Source: Spirochaetia bacterium UBA2205 (GTDB lineage Bacteria; Spirochaetota; UBA4802; UB4802). Taken from it: a DNA stretch of 46,315 nt. Below the pieces are notes generated by a model. That model saw only the letters and a list, made by a program, of their open reading frames with translations, was not told where the DNA came from and did no database searches. The translations under genes were made by a program, and so were the position numbers. Below are positions 10,022 to 19,268 of the stretch, one piece after another (the stretch's first letter is position 1; each line of letters starts with the position of its first letter). Location: positions 1 to 46,315 of the forward strand of contig DCUV01000043.1 in assembly GCA_002328585.1 (NCBI GenBank), given 5' to 3'.

Positions 10022-11536
10022 TCACAGCCACCTCCGTATATATGCAATCCCGCCATTATCACCTGCCGTATTTGTATATGCATACGGCGCACCAATGACT
10101 ATCACACCGTTATTGCTTGCTGCGATAGCATTGCCAAAATAACATGTTGTAATCCTGTCATCAGGGGAATAGGTATCAATGTGCTCAACACCGCTACCAT
10201 CAAATCTATATACCTGCACCAAACCTCTATCAACAGCATCAATACCACTGTCATACAGGTGCATGGATGCAAAGATTGTGTTTCCATCTATTGACATTGC
10301 AACAGCGCCACCCAGTGCATCACCCCTGTTGCCGCCTGTATTCTTTATCTGAGTCAGTAATGAAAAGGTATTGTCAGTGTTCTTTTTATATACATAAAAA
10401 CAGCCTTTATCATCATTAGGAAGTATGTCATAGCCCGGCGAGCCTATAACACACCAGCCTGCATCATCAGTAACAGCAACCGACTGCCCAAAAAAAGCAT
10501 AGTGTTGTCCATCACCGGGGAGTATATCCCCAATACAGCTAAAACTACTGCCAGCTCTTTGATATACCTTAACCATCCCAGCATCGCTTATGGCGCCCCA
10601 TCCAATGAAAAGGAACCCTGCATCACCGGTCAATGTAACAGAATAGGGCTTGTAACCAGCCACATCAATTACGGATGCTAATCCATACACTTTGCTCCCA
10701 TTTCTTCTATACACCTCTACCCGTTGCCCATCATATACTGTAACAGCAACATATTCACCGGTATCATCTGTTGCAGTATCATACCCAAAAAGGGAAAAGG
10801 AGCGTTCAATAACCTGCCTCAACTGCCATGCATCGGTATATTCATACACATACACAGCATTTTTGCCCGGCGCTCCCGCAAAAAGCCATCTGCCATCACC
10901 GCTCAGCGCTACACAATAACCAAACCTATCGCCATCCACAATGTCATCAGGTTTAATAGGTGTACCCTGCCAGTCTATGCTCTGCTTATGAAAAACATAC
11001 GCTACATTTGACCTGCCATACAGCGTCCCGGCAGCAACAATAGCTCCATCATTTGATACAGCAACATCACCGCCAAGCTGTATGCTGCTACCCTCTACCA
11101 GACGCTCCACAAAAAAAATGGAATCCTGATACGCCACAATGTCCCCCCGTATATTTTTATATTGAGCATACACAGTGGTATTGCCATACTGCAACGGCAA
11201 CAACCACATAGAATGATTATCAAAAGCAACCCAGTCCACCCAGCTCATTGCATCATATGAAAATTGCATCCAGTACGCATTATCAACGTAACTGCTCAGC
11301 GTTACCTGTTGTGAATAGGCAAACGGTGCATTGCCATCAATGATAAAACAGCCACCGCTCATATCATAGGGGCTTTTATCCAGAATATCAGTTGGGTAAT
11401 CCACATCAGTACAGCCGTAGCAGTGCAGTAAAACAACCAGCATAAGCACCGTGGCTATCGGTACACCTGCGCTGCGTATCCTGCTATACATCGACAAATG
11501 TATTGCATGTGCATTTTTTCCATAAAAGCCAAGCAT
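10022..11536 (-). CDS. Seven-bladed FG-GAP beta-propeller lipoprotein
   Basis: 504 residues if started at 11536; an internal ATG at 11491 would give a tidier signal peptide (MYSRIRSAGVPIATVLMLVV, then LLHCYGC). Neither has a clear ribosome site. After a beta-rich N-terminal part, seven repeats can be counted, each with a core like FGxAVAxSxDGxxxxxGAPxxD followed by a VYVYxR strand: for example RFGYCVALSGDGRWLFAGAPG, FFGQSVAVTDDAGWCVIG and YFGNAIAASNNGVIVIGAPY. This is the FG-GAP arrangement found in integrin-like propellers. Exported, lipid-anchored and probably surface-facing by inference. Function unknown; it shares FG-GAP character with the giant gene downstream. Confidence 0.82.
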   Translation of the reverse strand: MLGFYGKNAHAIHLSMYSRIRSAGVPIATVLMLVVLLHCYGCTDVDYPTDILDKSPYDMSGGCFIIDGNAPFAYSQQVTLSSYVDNAYWMQFSYDAMSWVDWVAFDNHSMWLLPLQYGNTTVYAQYKNIRGDIVAYQDSIFFVERLVEGSSIQLGGDVAVSNDGAIVAAGTLYGRSNVAYVFHKQSIDWQGTPIKPDDIVDGDRFGYCVALSGDGRWLFAGAPGKNAVYVYEYTDAWQLRQVIERSFSLFGYDTATDDTGEYVAVTVYDGQRVEVYRRNGSKVYGLASVIDVAGYKPYSVTLTGDAGFLFIGWGAISDAGMVKVYQRAGSSFSCIGDILPGDGQHYAFFGQSVAVTDDAGWCVIGSPGYDILPNDDKGCFYVYKKNTDNTFSLLTQIKNTGGNRGDALGGAVAMSIDGNTIFASMHLYDSGIDAVDRGLVQVYRFDGSGVEHIDTYSPDDRITTCYFGNAIAASNNGVIVIGAPYAYTNTAGDNGGIAYIRRWL

Positions 11537-11633
11537 TCAAGCACCAATAGATTAAAAGTAATATAACAATTTTACAATATTCAATGAGCAAATAATAATT
11601 ATTAAAAAAAATAAAATAATTATGAAAATATTC

Positions 11634-11661
11634 TTGATTAAAATCAATTGTTTATCATAAT
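11634..11661 (+). promoter_or_regulatory. Possible sigma70-type promoter for the gene at 11691
   Basis: TTGATT (11634-11639), 16 nt, then CATAAT (11656-11661) in the very AT-rich gap between the divergent genes at 11536 and 11691. A weak match; it rests on spacing and position only. Confidence 0.35.
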
Positions 11662-11690
11662 AACCAGAAAAGCGTTTTCTATACATTATC

Positions 11691-12749
11691 ATGAACAAAC
11701 CTCGCTACACATTTGCTGTACTGCTATTGCTTTATATGCTCCCCTCATATAAAGCCTATGCCAGCTACTACCCCTTTATACTTCAAAGTAAACCGCCCGT
11801 GTGCAATCACTGCATCCAGTCATCGGACACGGTAATCGTACTGCATCATAACCTTATACAACAACTGCTGTCTTCTGGCGTATTTATTGGCGATAGCTCC
11901 TCATATGTAATCCCTGCCGGTGCCATTAATATTCCGCCAGCAGGTGAGCTTATCCGTACACTTACCGTCGAGATTACTGCACAGCGTTCAATCCTGTATA
12001 AGGAGCTTACTCCTTACCTCAAAGAAAAAATTGAACAAACCAGCTACTCAATCACCGTAACGGTTTCCTCCGGTGCAGATCCACAGGAATATGTGATACA
12101 AAAGGAAAACCTTACATCACAACAATTAGAACAATTGTATGTAACTGTCGCCCATGGTATCATTGACTTTTACTCGTCCAGGCGCATCCCCATCGTGTAC
12201 CAAACAGCATTTGCCATAACGCTTACCGCAATTACCCTGTCTCCCGTGTATATTGATGCTTTAAAAGAGCTTAAAGACTATGCACACTCCGGCTCCGGCT
12301 TCCAGGCATCAACCTGTATTGAAAATACAAAGCTCCCATCACTTGTTGTTATCCCTGCATTAACATGGTTTATGCTACATGACCCTGTTGTCACCGTTAA
12401 CTACTGGCACAGCATAAGCTTCATGATGCAGGCCGGTTACCGTATTAAGCTTCCGCTATCATTGTCATGTACCCCTTTCATAGGTGCCGGATATACCATG
12501 CACATAATCAGCGGCGACACCCATCACTCCTATCCGCCGTATTCGTATTCGCAATCCATCTATTACAACCCCCAGATTACAGCGGGCATCATCCTTGCAC
12601 TTATGCTTGACCCACAACTGTCATTATCAAGCAGCGCTGCATATACAACCTACTTTGAATCCTCCTCACAAAGTTCATATTGTATGTACACCCTGGGGTT
12701 TACCTTCCATTGTAACTGGCAACTGTACCAAACCATGGTGTACCATTAA
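11691..12749 (+). CDS. Exported protein of unknown function
   Basis: 352 residues, not recognised. A signal peptide is visible (MNKPRYTFAVLLLLYML ... KAYA-SYY, cleavage near residue 25). The first half (residues about 45-170) is mixed alpha/beta with a stretch on regulated-looking beta strands (ELIRTLTVEITAQRS; SYSITVTVSSG). The second half has alternating Gly/Tyr/Ser strands (YRIKLPLSLSCTPFIGAGY; LSSSAAYTTYF; MYTLGFTFHC) that could form an outer-membrane barrel or its anchor. Several cysteines (PPVCNHC; STCIENT) suggest disulfides. It stands alone on the plus strand, and its 3' end overlaps the convergent membrane gene by 4 nt. Confidence 0.7.
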   Translation: MNKPRYTFAVLLLLYMLPSYKAYASYYPFILQSKPPVCNHCIQSSDTVIVLHHNLIQQLLSSGVFIGDSSSYVIPAGAINIPPAGELIRTLTVEITAQRSILYKELTPYLKEKIEQTSYSITVTVSSGADPQEYVIQKENLTSQQLEQLYVTVAHGIIDFYSSRRIPIVYQTAFAITLTAITLSPVYIDALKELKDYAHSGSGFQASTCIENTKLPSLVVIPALTWFMLHDPVVTVNYWHSISFMMQAGYRIKLPLSLSCTPFIGAGYTMHIISGDTHHSYPPYSYSQSIYYNPQITAGIILALMLDPQLSLSSSAAYTTYFESSSQSSYCMYTLGFTFHCNWQLYQTMVYH

Positions 12750-13366
12750 CCCTTGCTGCTCTTTGTTTTGCTTTTCTGGAACCTTTTTAAGCGGTTTAAA
12801 TGCAATGTTTCAATCATGCTAACAAAGGTTTCAAAAACATCCTTAAACTCATCATCCTTCCTCAATACCCTTATTTCAGGCACCCTTCCCTGTATAATGT
12901 CATTCATATATCGTTTCATCAAAAACATGGGGCCTGCTACACGATGCGTACGCCGTAATACAATAGCAAATACCGCTATGATAAGCGCCACTCCCAATAT
13001 CCCATTTATCCACATAAGGTATTGATTAACAGCAATGCTCCTGCGCAAAAGCTCATTGCTCTCCTTCAAGGCATCAGTATTTTTCTTTAGATCACCAATT
13101 GCCTTATATGCCTCAAAGATAAGATTTTTTTTGTTGCCATATGTTGCTAACATTTCAATAGACTGTAAGATATCCTCCTGCACCTTTTGCAGATCCATCT
13201 GATGTGTCATAGCCTTTGCAATAGATATGTTATTCCATACAAGCATGGTGCTGCTTATGATAAAAAGAATACCCATGCTTAGTGCAAAAAGCCCTGCCAC
13301 ACCAAATGATGTTTTCAACTGATAATATTTGTTTATGAGAATCTTTCTTTTGGTTTTATTTTCCAT
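12746..13366 (-). CDS. Two-helix membrane protein with HAMP-like domain, no output domain
   Basis: 206 residues. TM1 at about 23-47 (GLFALSMGILFIISSTMLVW), an extracytoplasmic helical region of about 75 residues rich in coiled-coil heptads, then TM2 at about 118-137 (GILGVALIIAVFAIVL). After TM2 comes the HAMP-type signature HRVAGPMFLMKRYMND ... RVPEIRVLRKDDEFKDVFETF, a version known from two-helix signalling proteins in deltaproteobacteria and spirochaetes. The protein then ends in a basic tail with no kinase, cyclase or methyl-accepting domain. It may act by pairing with another protein. GGAGAAAC precedes the ATG. Downstream of the 1,039-residue lipoprotein gene on the same strand with a 26-bp gap, so possibly cotranscribed with it. 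Confidence 0.78.
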   Translation of the reverse strand: MENKTKRKILINKYYQLKTSFGVAGLFALSMGILFIISSTMLVWNNISIAKAMTHQMDLQKVQEDILQSIEMLATYGNKKNLIFEAYKAIGDLKKNTDALKESNELLRRSIAVNQYLMWINGILGVALIIAVFAIVLRRTHRVAGPMFLMKRYMNDIIQGRVPEIRVLRKDDEFKDVFETFVSMIETLHLNRLKRFQKSKTKSSKG

Positions 13367-13392
13367 TGTTTCTCCATGGTAATATAGTAGCC

Positions 13393-16300
13393 CTATTCAT
13401 TTTTTTGATAACTCAAATGGATAGTATAGTGTTCATGAGTATTCATTGACCATCCCATGATATTCACCGGAACAAGATAAATACGGTATTGAACATACAC
13501 GCCGGTATATATGCGTAAATCACATCCCAAATCACCGCCTAATCCGCTCCTGACGGATTCCCTGATTATGGTGCCAGTATGATCGCTGATAATCATTGCA
13601 AGCTCACAGTTTTCCGGGATACCCGTTACAGCAATAGTAAGGGTGCCATCAACAACTTCGGCTACTGCTGATTCAAGGGCTGATGTTTGTGCCCTGCTCC
13701 AATTTTGTGCAACCGTGCCTGTTCTTTGTAGCCATGGCGTGCCGCCATCCTGCGATGTGTATATATACCCGTTTTGTGCTGCTGCAGCAATAACGCCCCC
13801 ATCATACTTGTATGATACAGCCTGCCATTTTATTTTTTCATTGTTTATTGGGATTTCATCTGACAATGTAGCTGCATTACCTGTACCCGCATTTTGATTT
13901 ACTGTCACCGTATATATATCTGTATCATCTGGATCATGAATATAATTATAATAGATAGCCTGCTTTGTTACATCTGTACTGCTGATGGTCATTGCGCTAA
14001 AACCATCATCATTCAATGGCTCATTACTATCTGCATAGAGTCCAAAATGTTTTCCCTGCAAAAACTCATCCCATCCATAATCGCCAATAAAATCCATGCT
14101 ATACGGATTAATATTGTTATACCAATCTTCAGGCGTTTTTGTTGGTAGCATGATGCTAATACCATACCCTTGCCCGGACGCCATAACTGTTTTACAAACC
14201 ATCCGGTTAAAAGTACCTATGAGCAAACCGCCAGCATTTGCTTTATTTAAAAAATCTATCCAATCAACATACCATGGGATGGGATAATAAAAACCGCTGT
14301 CAAAACGGGCAATATCAAATACATAGGGATTGCTACTCCACAAACTTTCACAATAGTTAACAATGTCATCCATCGTTGCAGTTGCAGCAGTTACAGCATT
14401 ACAATCAATAAGCGCCATGCTGCGCCTATCAGGTTCAGGATTTTGCTGTGAATAAACATACGGATATGCATTGGTACTGCATATACTATCAGCAAGAGCC
14501 TGTTCTATGGCAACAGGCGGCGGATTAGAAGAAAGTACAGAATGTACACCTTCTAAAAGCTTTGTATAATCAAAACCATAGCTGAGGACATCGCCCTGTG
14601 AGGCTATATAATAATCTATGTTTGTTTTTTCTTTTCTCAGCTCGCAGGCAATTTCAACCGTGCTTTTAACCGGCGCGTCAAATACTATAATGGATATGCC
14701 CCTATTCTTCACTGCGTTAGCAAAATCATTTATGCTCATAGCACTATTTGACGTTGCATCACCTGCAGCACACCACATGAGACGCGTCTTCCTATCGACA
14801 ACAATGAGTATTGTACGCTGTGGGATGTATTGTGCATCAACAAAGTTGATAAACCTGTTTACTGTATCAGCATCCCCAGTATTAAGCTCATTACCGGTAA
14901 AACCTGCTGTAGCCAATGGAATTTCTCTTTTATGTTTATTTATACTTTCAACGATGACAGTATTCCCATCATAGGGATAATCCACCAGAGCCACTATCCT
15001 TACCAATGAATGATCTACCTGTGCATTAATCAATTCATCAATATCAGCATCAATATATTCCCCGCCTTCATAATCAACCGGAGCATACAGCATGATAACG
15101 GTGCCAACCGGCGCAGGATTGGTGGCATACGCTTTTTCATAATTATGGATTAACGGATTGCCATGGATATCCGTTACACCGGTGGTTATATATACTGTAT
15201 AGTCATAAAAACCAATTAACCTATCCGGAGTTACCGTGCAAAGATATATTGCATCATCATAATTAATATGTACCGGGATTTCATTCCCATAACTATCTCT
15301 TAAACCAATATGTTCAACCAGCGATGCTTCGTTCATGGATTCACTGAACAAAATCTGGAAGCTGCTATCGGTATTAACAGGGCTATCAGGTGTTATTGCA
15401 ATAATTTCAGGGCTGATATCCTCCTGCATGGTGGTAAAGGTGCTGGAATAGCCCGGCTGCAGCGGTATGCCGGATATATCGTTTATAGCCTTACCTGCAC
15501 TTACTGTATACTGGGTAACATACTCTAAATGGTGCGGAATAAACGTGGCTACATATGTATCCGGGTTATATTCTATTGTACCATCAACATCATTCCCATA
15601 ACTATCGCTTACAGTAATCCCTTCGCTCAAGGTGCTCTGCTGCACTGGCTCGCTAAACTGTATGCTGATATGCTCACCCACCGATACATTGGATGCACCA
15701 TCACATGGTGTAACCGATAGTACCTGCGGAGGTATAACCTCTGTGGTAAATGACCACTGGCAGGGATTGGCTAATGCATTGCCGGACTCATCCTGCAGCC
15801 CTTCATGTACCTGTACCGTATACAGTTTCCCTTCCAGCAGCGGGCTTTGAGGGATGCACCGTATTTCTTTAACCGACGCATTATACTGATAGGTGCAGGG
15901 TGCCTCCAGAGTATTGCTTCCATTGTTATAGCTTATAACAATGTTGGTGCCATTAATACTTCCTATATCAATGTGCCCATTATCAATTATTTGAAACGAT
16001 ATGATGCAATGGTAACTAACATTATCACCAGCAGGATGTACACTGTTTGTATCAATTACAGGCGGCTGGGTATCATAAAACGGCGCAATCCTGAATGACC
16101 ACTGATAACCCTGCTTCATGTGGAGCCCCAGTGCATTATAGATGCCTGTGGTAACTACCGCAGTATATACCCCATTCCATGCAAACCCGCCTGCTGGTGT
16201 AAATACAATTGTTTTTAATGGGGGATGATAGGAATAGCTTCCATTGACAATCAGGTTGTGTTCATCAAGCACATAGAATGTTGTATCATTCACAGAGCTC

Positions 16301-16512
16301 ATATCGACGTCATGGGAAAATACAACACATACATCACTGATTGAAAATACAACCTCGCCCTCTGCAGGTGTATGCGAGATTATACCTAAATAATCTTCAT
16401 TGGTATTGTTACCCGTAGCTGGTTTTGAAGAATCTTTTCCACAACACAGCAACACTAGCACAATTATATACACACATAGAGGAATGCCCTTATGTATATG
16501 AAGTGCAATCAC
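13393..16512 (-). CDS. Lipoprotein with four Ig-like (Big_5/SbsA) domains and a degenerate clostripain (peptidase C11) domain
   Basis: 1,039 residues from a GTG start at 16512, preceded by AGAGGA. Signal MIALHIHKGIPLCVYIIVLV then LLCCGKDSS (lipobox near 22-25). Four Ig-like repeats of about 105 residues follow (roughly 45-140, 150-257, 260-365, 367-465), each with the Big_5 pattern 'VVFSHDVDMSS ... GVYTAVVTTGIYNALG'. Residues about 470-880 align by eye with peptidase C11: IVALVDYPYDGN, LNTGDADTVNRFINF, then IASQGDVLSYGFDYTKLL. The catalytic His site (normally D-H-G) reads VDRKT near residue 571 and the catalytic Cys site (normally FDAC) reads FDAP near 611, so protease activity is unlikely. 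The C-terminal 150 residues are beta-rich. Probably a surface adhesin-like or scaffold protein. It reads divergently from pncA across a 482-bp gap. Confidence 0.82.
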   Translation of the reverse strand: MIALHIHKGIPLCVYIIVLVLLCCGKDSSKPATGNNTNEDYLGIISHTPAEGEVVFSISDVCVVFSHDVDMSSVNDTTFYVLDEHNLIVNGSYSYHPPLKTIVFTPAGGFAWNGVYTAVVTTGIYNALGLHMKQGYQWSFRIAPFYDTQPPVIDTNSVHPAGDNVSYHCIISFQIIDNGHIDIGSINGTNIVISYNNGSNTLEAPCTYQYNASVKEIRCIPQSPLLEGKLYTVQVHEGLQDESGNALANPCQWSFTTEVIPPQVLSVTPCDGASNVSVGEHISIQFSEPVQQSTLSEGITVSDSYGNDVDGTIEYNPDTYVATFIPHHLEYVTQYTVSAGKAINDISGIPLQPGYSSTFTTMQEDISPEIIAITPDSPVNTDSSFQILFSESMNEASLVEHIGLRDSYGNEIPVHINYDDAIYLCTVTPDRLIGFYDYTVYITTGVTDIHGNPLIHNYEKAYATNPAPVGTVIMLYAPVDYEGGEYIDADIDELINAQVDHSLVRIVALVDYPYDGNTVIVESINKHKREIPLATAGFTGNELNTGDADTVNRFINFVDAQYIPQRTILIVVDRKTRLMWCAAGDATSNSAMSINDFANAVKNRGISIIVFDAPVKSTVEIACELRKEKTNIDYYIASQGDVLSYGFDYTKLLEGVHSVLSSNPPPVAIEQALADSICSTNAYPYVYSQQNPEPDRRSMALIDCNAVTAATATMDDIVNYCESLWSSNPYVFDIARFDSGFYYPIPWYVDWIDFLNKANAGGLLIGTFNRMVCKTVMASGQGYGISIMLPTKTPEDWYNNINPYSMDFIGDYGWDEFLQGKHFGLYADSNEPLNDDGFSAMTISSTDVTKQAIYYNYIHDPDDTDIYTVTVNQNAGTGNAATLSDEIPINNEKIKWQAVSYKYDGGVIAAAAQNGYIYTSQDGGTPWLQRTGTVAQNWSRAQTSALESAVAEVVDGTLTIAVTGIPENCELAMIISDHTGTIIRESVRSGLGGDLGCDLRIYTGVYVQYRIYLVPVNIMGWSMNTHEHYTIHLSYQKNE

Positions 16513-16994
16513 CCCAATCCTCTGTACGTATTATTATTTAGGTGAAAACTTTGTTCCGCTACGCCCTATATATGTTTCTTTACAGTAAAAATAGTGTCAC
16601 AAATTTGTCAACATATTAATTTTTATTTAAAGTTAATTTATAAAAATTACTATATAATTTCACATCAATGAAATTAATTTCATACAAATGAATTGATTTT
16701 CTATATATTGTATTTTATTTAAAATATTTATGCATTAATGGTTTTTTGTTGTCTCCTTATCTTTCCTTATGTTTACTAACCGATGTACCATCAACACGGT
16801 GTTTATGATATAGCATCGTACTTCCTTATTCATAGTGAACGGCGGTATACGAGTTTATTTATGTAAAAATGCATTGATTCATCTTCAGCGTATGTCATAG
16901 AAAAAAACTTGCAATTCCACACCCCATATATGGTATTACTCTTACTGTGATAGTGTATTATGACGTTTCTATGATGACATAAAGGAGGGCAACC
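16513..16994. other. Long AT-rich gap between divergent genes
   Basis: 482 bp with no supported gene. About 75 percent A+T in 16600-16740. It must hold the promoters of the minus-strand lipoprotein (start 16512) and of pncA (start 16995), but I could not pick a convincing -35/-10 pair. No strong hairpin seen. Confidence 0.6.
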
Positions 16995-17672
16995 ATGACA
17001 TCGTTATCTACCCTTGCTAACTATGGGCAAACAACCATAAAAAAAACCGATGCGCTGTTAGTCATTGACATGCAATATGACTTTATCCCCGGGGGAGCGC
17101 TTGCTGTTGCTGAGGGTGATGCAATTATAAAACCCATCTCTTTGCTTATGGAAAAATTTTTTACAACAGGTGCTACGGTTGTTTGCACTCAGGACTGGCA
17201 TCCGCAAGGGCACCATTCATTTGCATCAGCCCACGGCAAAAATCCTTACGACCCCATTGAGCAACCAGGCATTGGTCCGGTGCTCTGGCCCGATCATTGC
17301 GTCATTGGTACAAAGGGGGCAATGCTTCATGAAGCTATTCCAACCAGCTCCTGTCATGCCATCGTGCGCAAGGGCTATACTGTGAATATCGATAGTTACT
17401 CTGCATTTCTGGAAAACGATAAAAAAACGCCAACCGGTTTGCATGGATATCTTCACGATAGAGGCATACGCCGTATATTTGTATGCGGGCTTGCATTTGA
17501 CTACTGTGTACAGTTTACAGCGGTTGATGGTTCAAACCAAAATTTTGAGGCGATAGTTATTGTTGATTGTACAAAAGCGGTTCATTCACCATCTACCAGC
17601 GTAGAAGATGCAATAGCTACCATGAAACAACATGCTGTTCAATTTGCTTTGTCCAGTGATCTGTCATGGTAA
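16995..17672 (+). CDS. pncA: Nicotinamidase / pyrazinamidase
   Basis: 225 residues, normal family length. It hydrolyses nicotinamide to nicotinate and ammonia in cytoplasmic NAD salvage. The catalytic triad is visible: Asp in VIDMQYDF (about residue 26), Lys in IVRKGYT (about 123) and Cys in GLAFDYCVQF (about 168). The metal-binding group is in TQDWHPQGHHSF. The PGGALAV loop is also typical of PncA. The start is well supported by AAAGGAGG at 16981-16988. It stands alone on the plus strand; its last 9 bases overlap the end of the convergent histidine kinase gene. Identification is firm. Confidence 0.95.
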   Translation: MTSLSTLANYGQTTIKKTDALLVIDMQYDFIPGGALAVAEGDAIIKPISLLMEKFFTTGATVVCTQDWHPQGHHSFASAHGKNPYDPIEQPGIGPVLWPDHCVIGTKGAMLHEAIPTSSCHAIVRKGYTVNIDSYSAFLENDKKTPTGLHGYLHDRGIRRIFVCGLAFDYCVQFTAVDGSNQNFEAIVIVDCTKAVHSPSTSVEDAIATMKQHAVQFALSSDLSW

Positions 17673-18935
17673 TGGCAATTCAACGGTAAACTCTGCATAC
17701 TGCCCTTGTGCCGAATCAGCGTATATCCTGCCATTATGCATATATACAATATTCCATGAAATAAAAAGTCCGATACCAGAACCTTTACGCGAAAGCAGCT
17801 CATCGGTTTGGATTCGCGAAAAGCGTTTAAAAAGTTTATATTTTTCTTCCTGCGGGAATCCAGGACCTGTGTTCCATACTTTTATAATGCATAATTCATC
17901 CTGACGCTTTGCTGTAATACGTATTAATCCATGCTCACTATTATACTTTACTGCATTGCTCAAAAGGTTATGCATCACTATCTTCAATAAGTCGGGATCA
18001 CCTTCTACCTTTACATCATCATCGTAATCCTGCTGTATAGTGATATGCATTGCGTCAGCCTGTGGTTGCACAATCCCTATGGAAGGTACAATAACTTCTT
18101 TTATAATGTCGATAACATATTTTTTCACCGGCATGGAGCCAGTTTCAAGACGTGCTAAATGTAAATATTCATTGACTATCGTCAAAAGGTATTCTGCCTG
18201 AGCCATCATGCGCTCTATGGTGGTTTTGCAATGATCAGGTATCTGGCCAAAGTATCCCTGCTGTAATGTTGTGCCCAATGTCATGATAGAGGAAAGCGGG
18301 CTTTTCAGTTCATGCGTCACAAAGCTCAGCATCTCCATATAAGCATTGATTGCCCGGGTAAGCTGCTCAATACGGTACGCTTTTTCAACCGCCTGACTTA
18401 ACCTTTCCACCATAGCATGGTGGAGCGCTATCTGGCGTATTCCATACACATTCTTCTGCCGCGAACTTCTGAAAAGCACACCAACAATCCTCCCTTCCAC
18501 AAAAAGCGGACATGTCATACTGGACTTAACCCCTTCCTGTAAAAGCAGGCGTGTTGACCTGCTATGGGGATGGCTTTTAAAATAGAGCTCTAAATCATTA
18601 ATGATACGCGGTGTTTGGTCATTAAATATCTTCTCAAGGGAACTGCCTTTTAAATCGTCCGTATATCCCTTATCTAAATACAACGGGCTATATGATGCAA
18701 CAACATGATACAGCACAAGCCTCTTCCCATCATCGGAAAATGCAATGCCAATCCTGTCACACGGCATAATATGCTGTGTTTCCCTGAAAAAAAATTCTAT
18801 AATGTCAACAAGAGACTTCCCCGCAGCAATTTTTTGATTGATACGCTCTAAAGCTTTTAACTCTTCACTGGTAAAGGTAATGGTACTGGCACTGTCTTCC
18901 TGTACGTAAACAACTGTATCAAAAGATTCTCCCAT
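17664..18935 (-). CDS. GAF-domain sensor histidine kinase
   Basis: About 423 residues from ATG 18935, preferred over the upstream ATG at 18971 because AAAGGA lies 7 nt before it. No membrane segment, so cytoplasmic. Order: short N-terminal part with an ELKALERINQKIAAG helix, a GAF domain (about 50-190; PCDRIGIAFSDDGKRL), a HisKA dimerisation helix with phosphoacceptor His in FVTHELKSPLSSIM (about 228), then HATPase_c with N-box HNLLSNAVKYN, G1 WNTGPGFP and G2 GSGIGLFIS. All catalytic boxes are intact. No response regulator is adjacent, so it is an orphan kinase whose partner is elsewhere. Convergent with pncA. Confidence 0.92.
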   Translation of the reverse strand: MGESFDTVVYVQEDSASTITFTSEELKALERINQKIAAGKSLVDIIEFFFRETQHIMPCDRIGIAFSDDGKRLVLYHVVASYSPLYLDKGYTDDLKGSSLEKIFNDQTPRIINDLELYFKSHPHSRSTRLLLQEGVKSSMTCPLFVEGRIVGVLFRSSRQKNVYGIRQIALHHAMVERLSQAVEKAYRIEQLTRAINAYMEMLSFVTHELKSPLSSIMTLGTTLQQGYFGQIPDHCKTTIERMMAQAEYLLTIVNEYLHLARLETGSMPVKKYVIDIIKEVIVPSIGIVQPQADAMHITIQQDYDDDVKVEGDPDLLKIVMHNLLSNAVKYNSEHGLIRITAKRQDELCIIKVWNTGPGFPQEEKYKLFKRFSRIQTDELLSRKGSGIGLFISWNIVYMHNGRIYADSAQGQYAEFTVELPLP

Positions 18936-19268
18936 GCATCTGTCCTTTATGATATGGTGTAATGTTCCCATTGTGCCAGCATGAAAAAATTATGCAAGGT
19001 TTTTTATAGTTTCACTATCCTCTCTATATGTGTGATAGTTATTGGGCAGGAATTGCTGATGGATGGCGCATGATCATCTAAACGTGATGGGAATTATAGG
19101 CGATTGTCATCATTAACCATGTCCTGAACTGGTTTCAGAATCTAATGTAAGCAAAAGGAATTCCGGATCAAGTCCGGAATGACAGTGGTTAATACTTTTA
19201 TTTTCGCATTAGGCCAATTGACGGTAACTATCGCCCATTAATCATCCTTTACCGCCAGCACTATATAG
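18936..19268. other. Intergenic region carrying a REP composite
   Basis: About 330 bp between the histidine kinase and the acyl-CoA dehydrogenase. It contains the second REP-like composite (19108-19184) and one GCGATAGTT word (19226-19234, minus orientation). No gene supported. Confidence 0.6.
19108..19184. repeat. REP-like composite repeat, copy 2
   Basis: Two modules: CCTGAACTGGTTTCA (19123-19137), a linker, then the palindrome ATTCCGGATCAAGTCCGGAAT followed by GACAG (ending 19184). The same two modules, in opposite orientation and with a shorter linker, occur at 22576-22640. The palindrome alone occurs at 7774-7800. Confidence 0.85.

Noticed and set aside
9729..11898. GCGATAGC words counted as copies of GCGATAGTT
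   Set aside because: They differ at the eighth base and were left out of the count; they may be diverged copies but are not needed for the argument.
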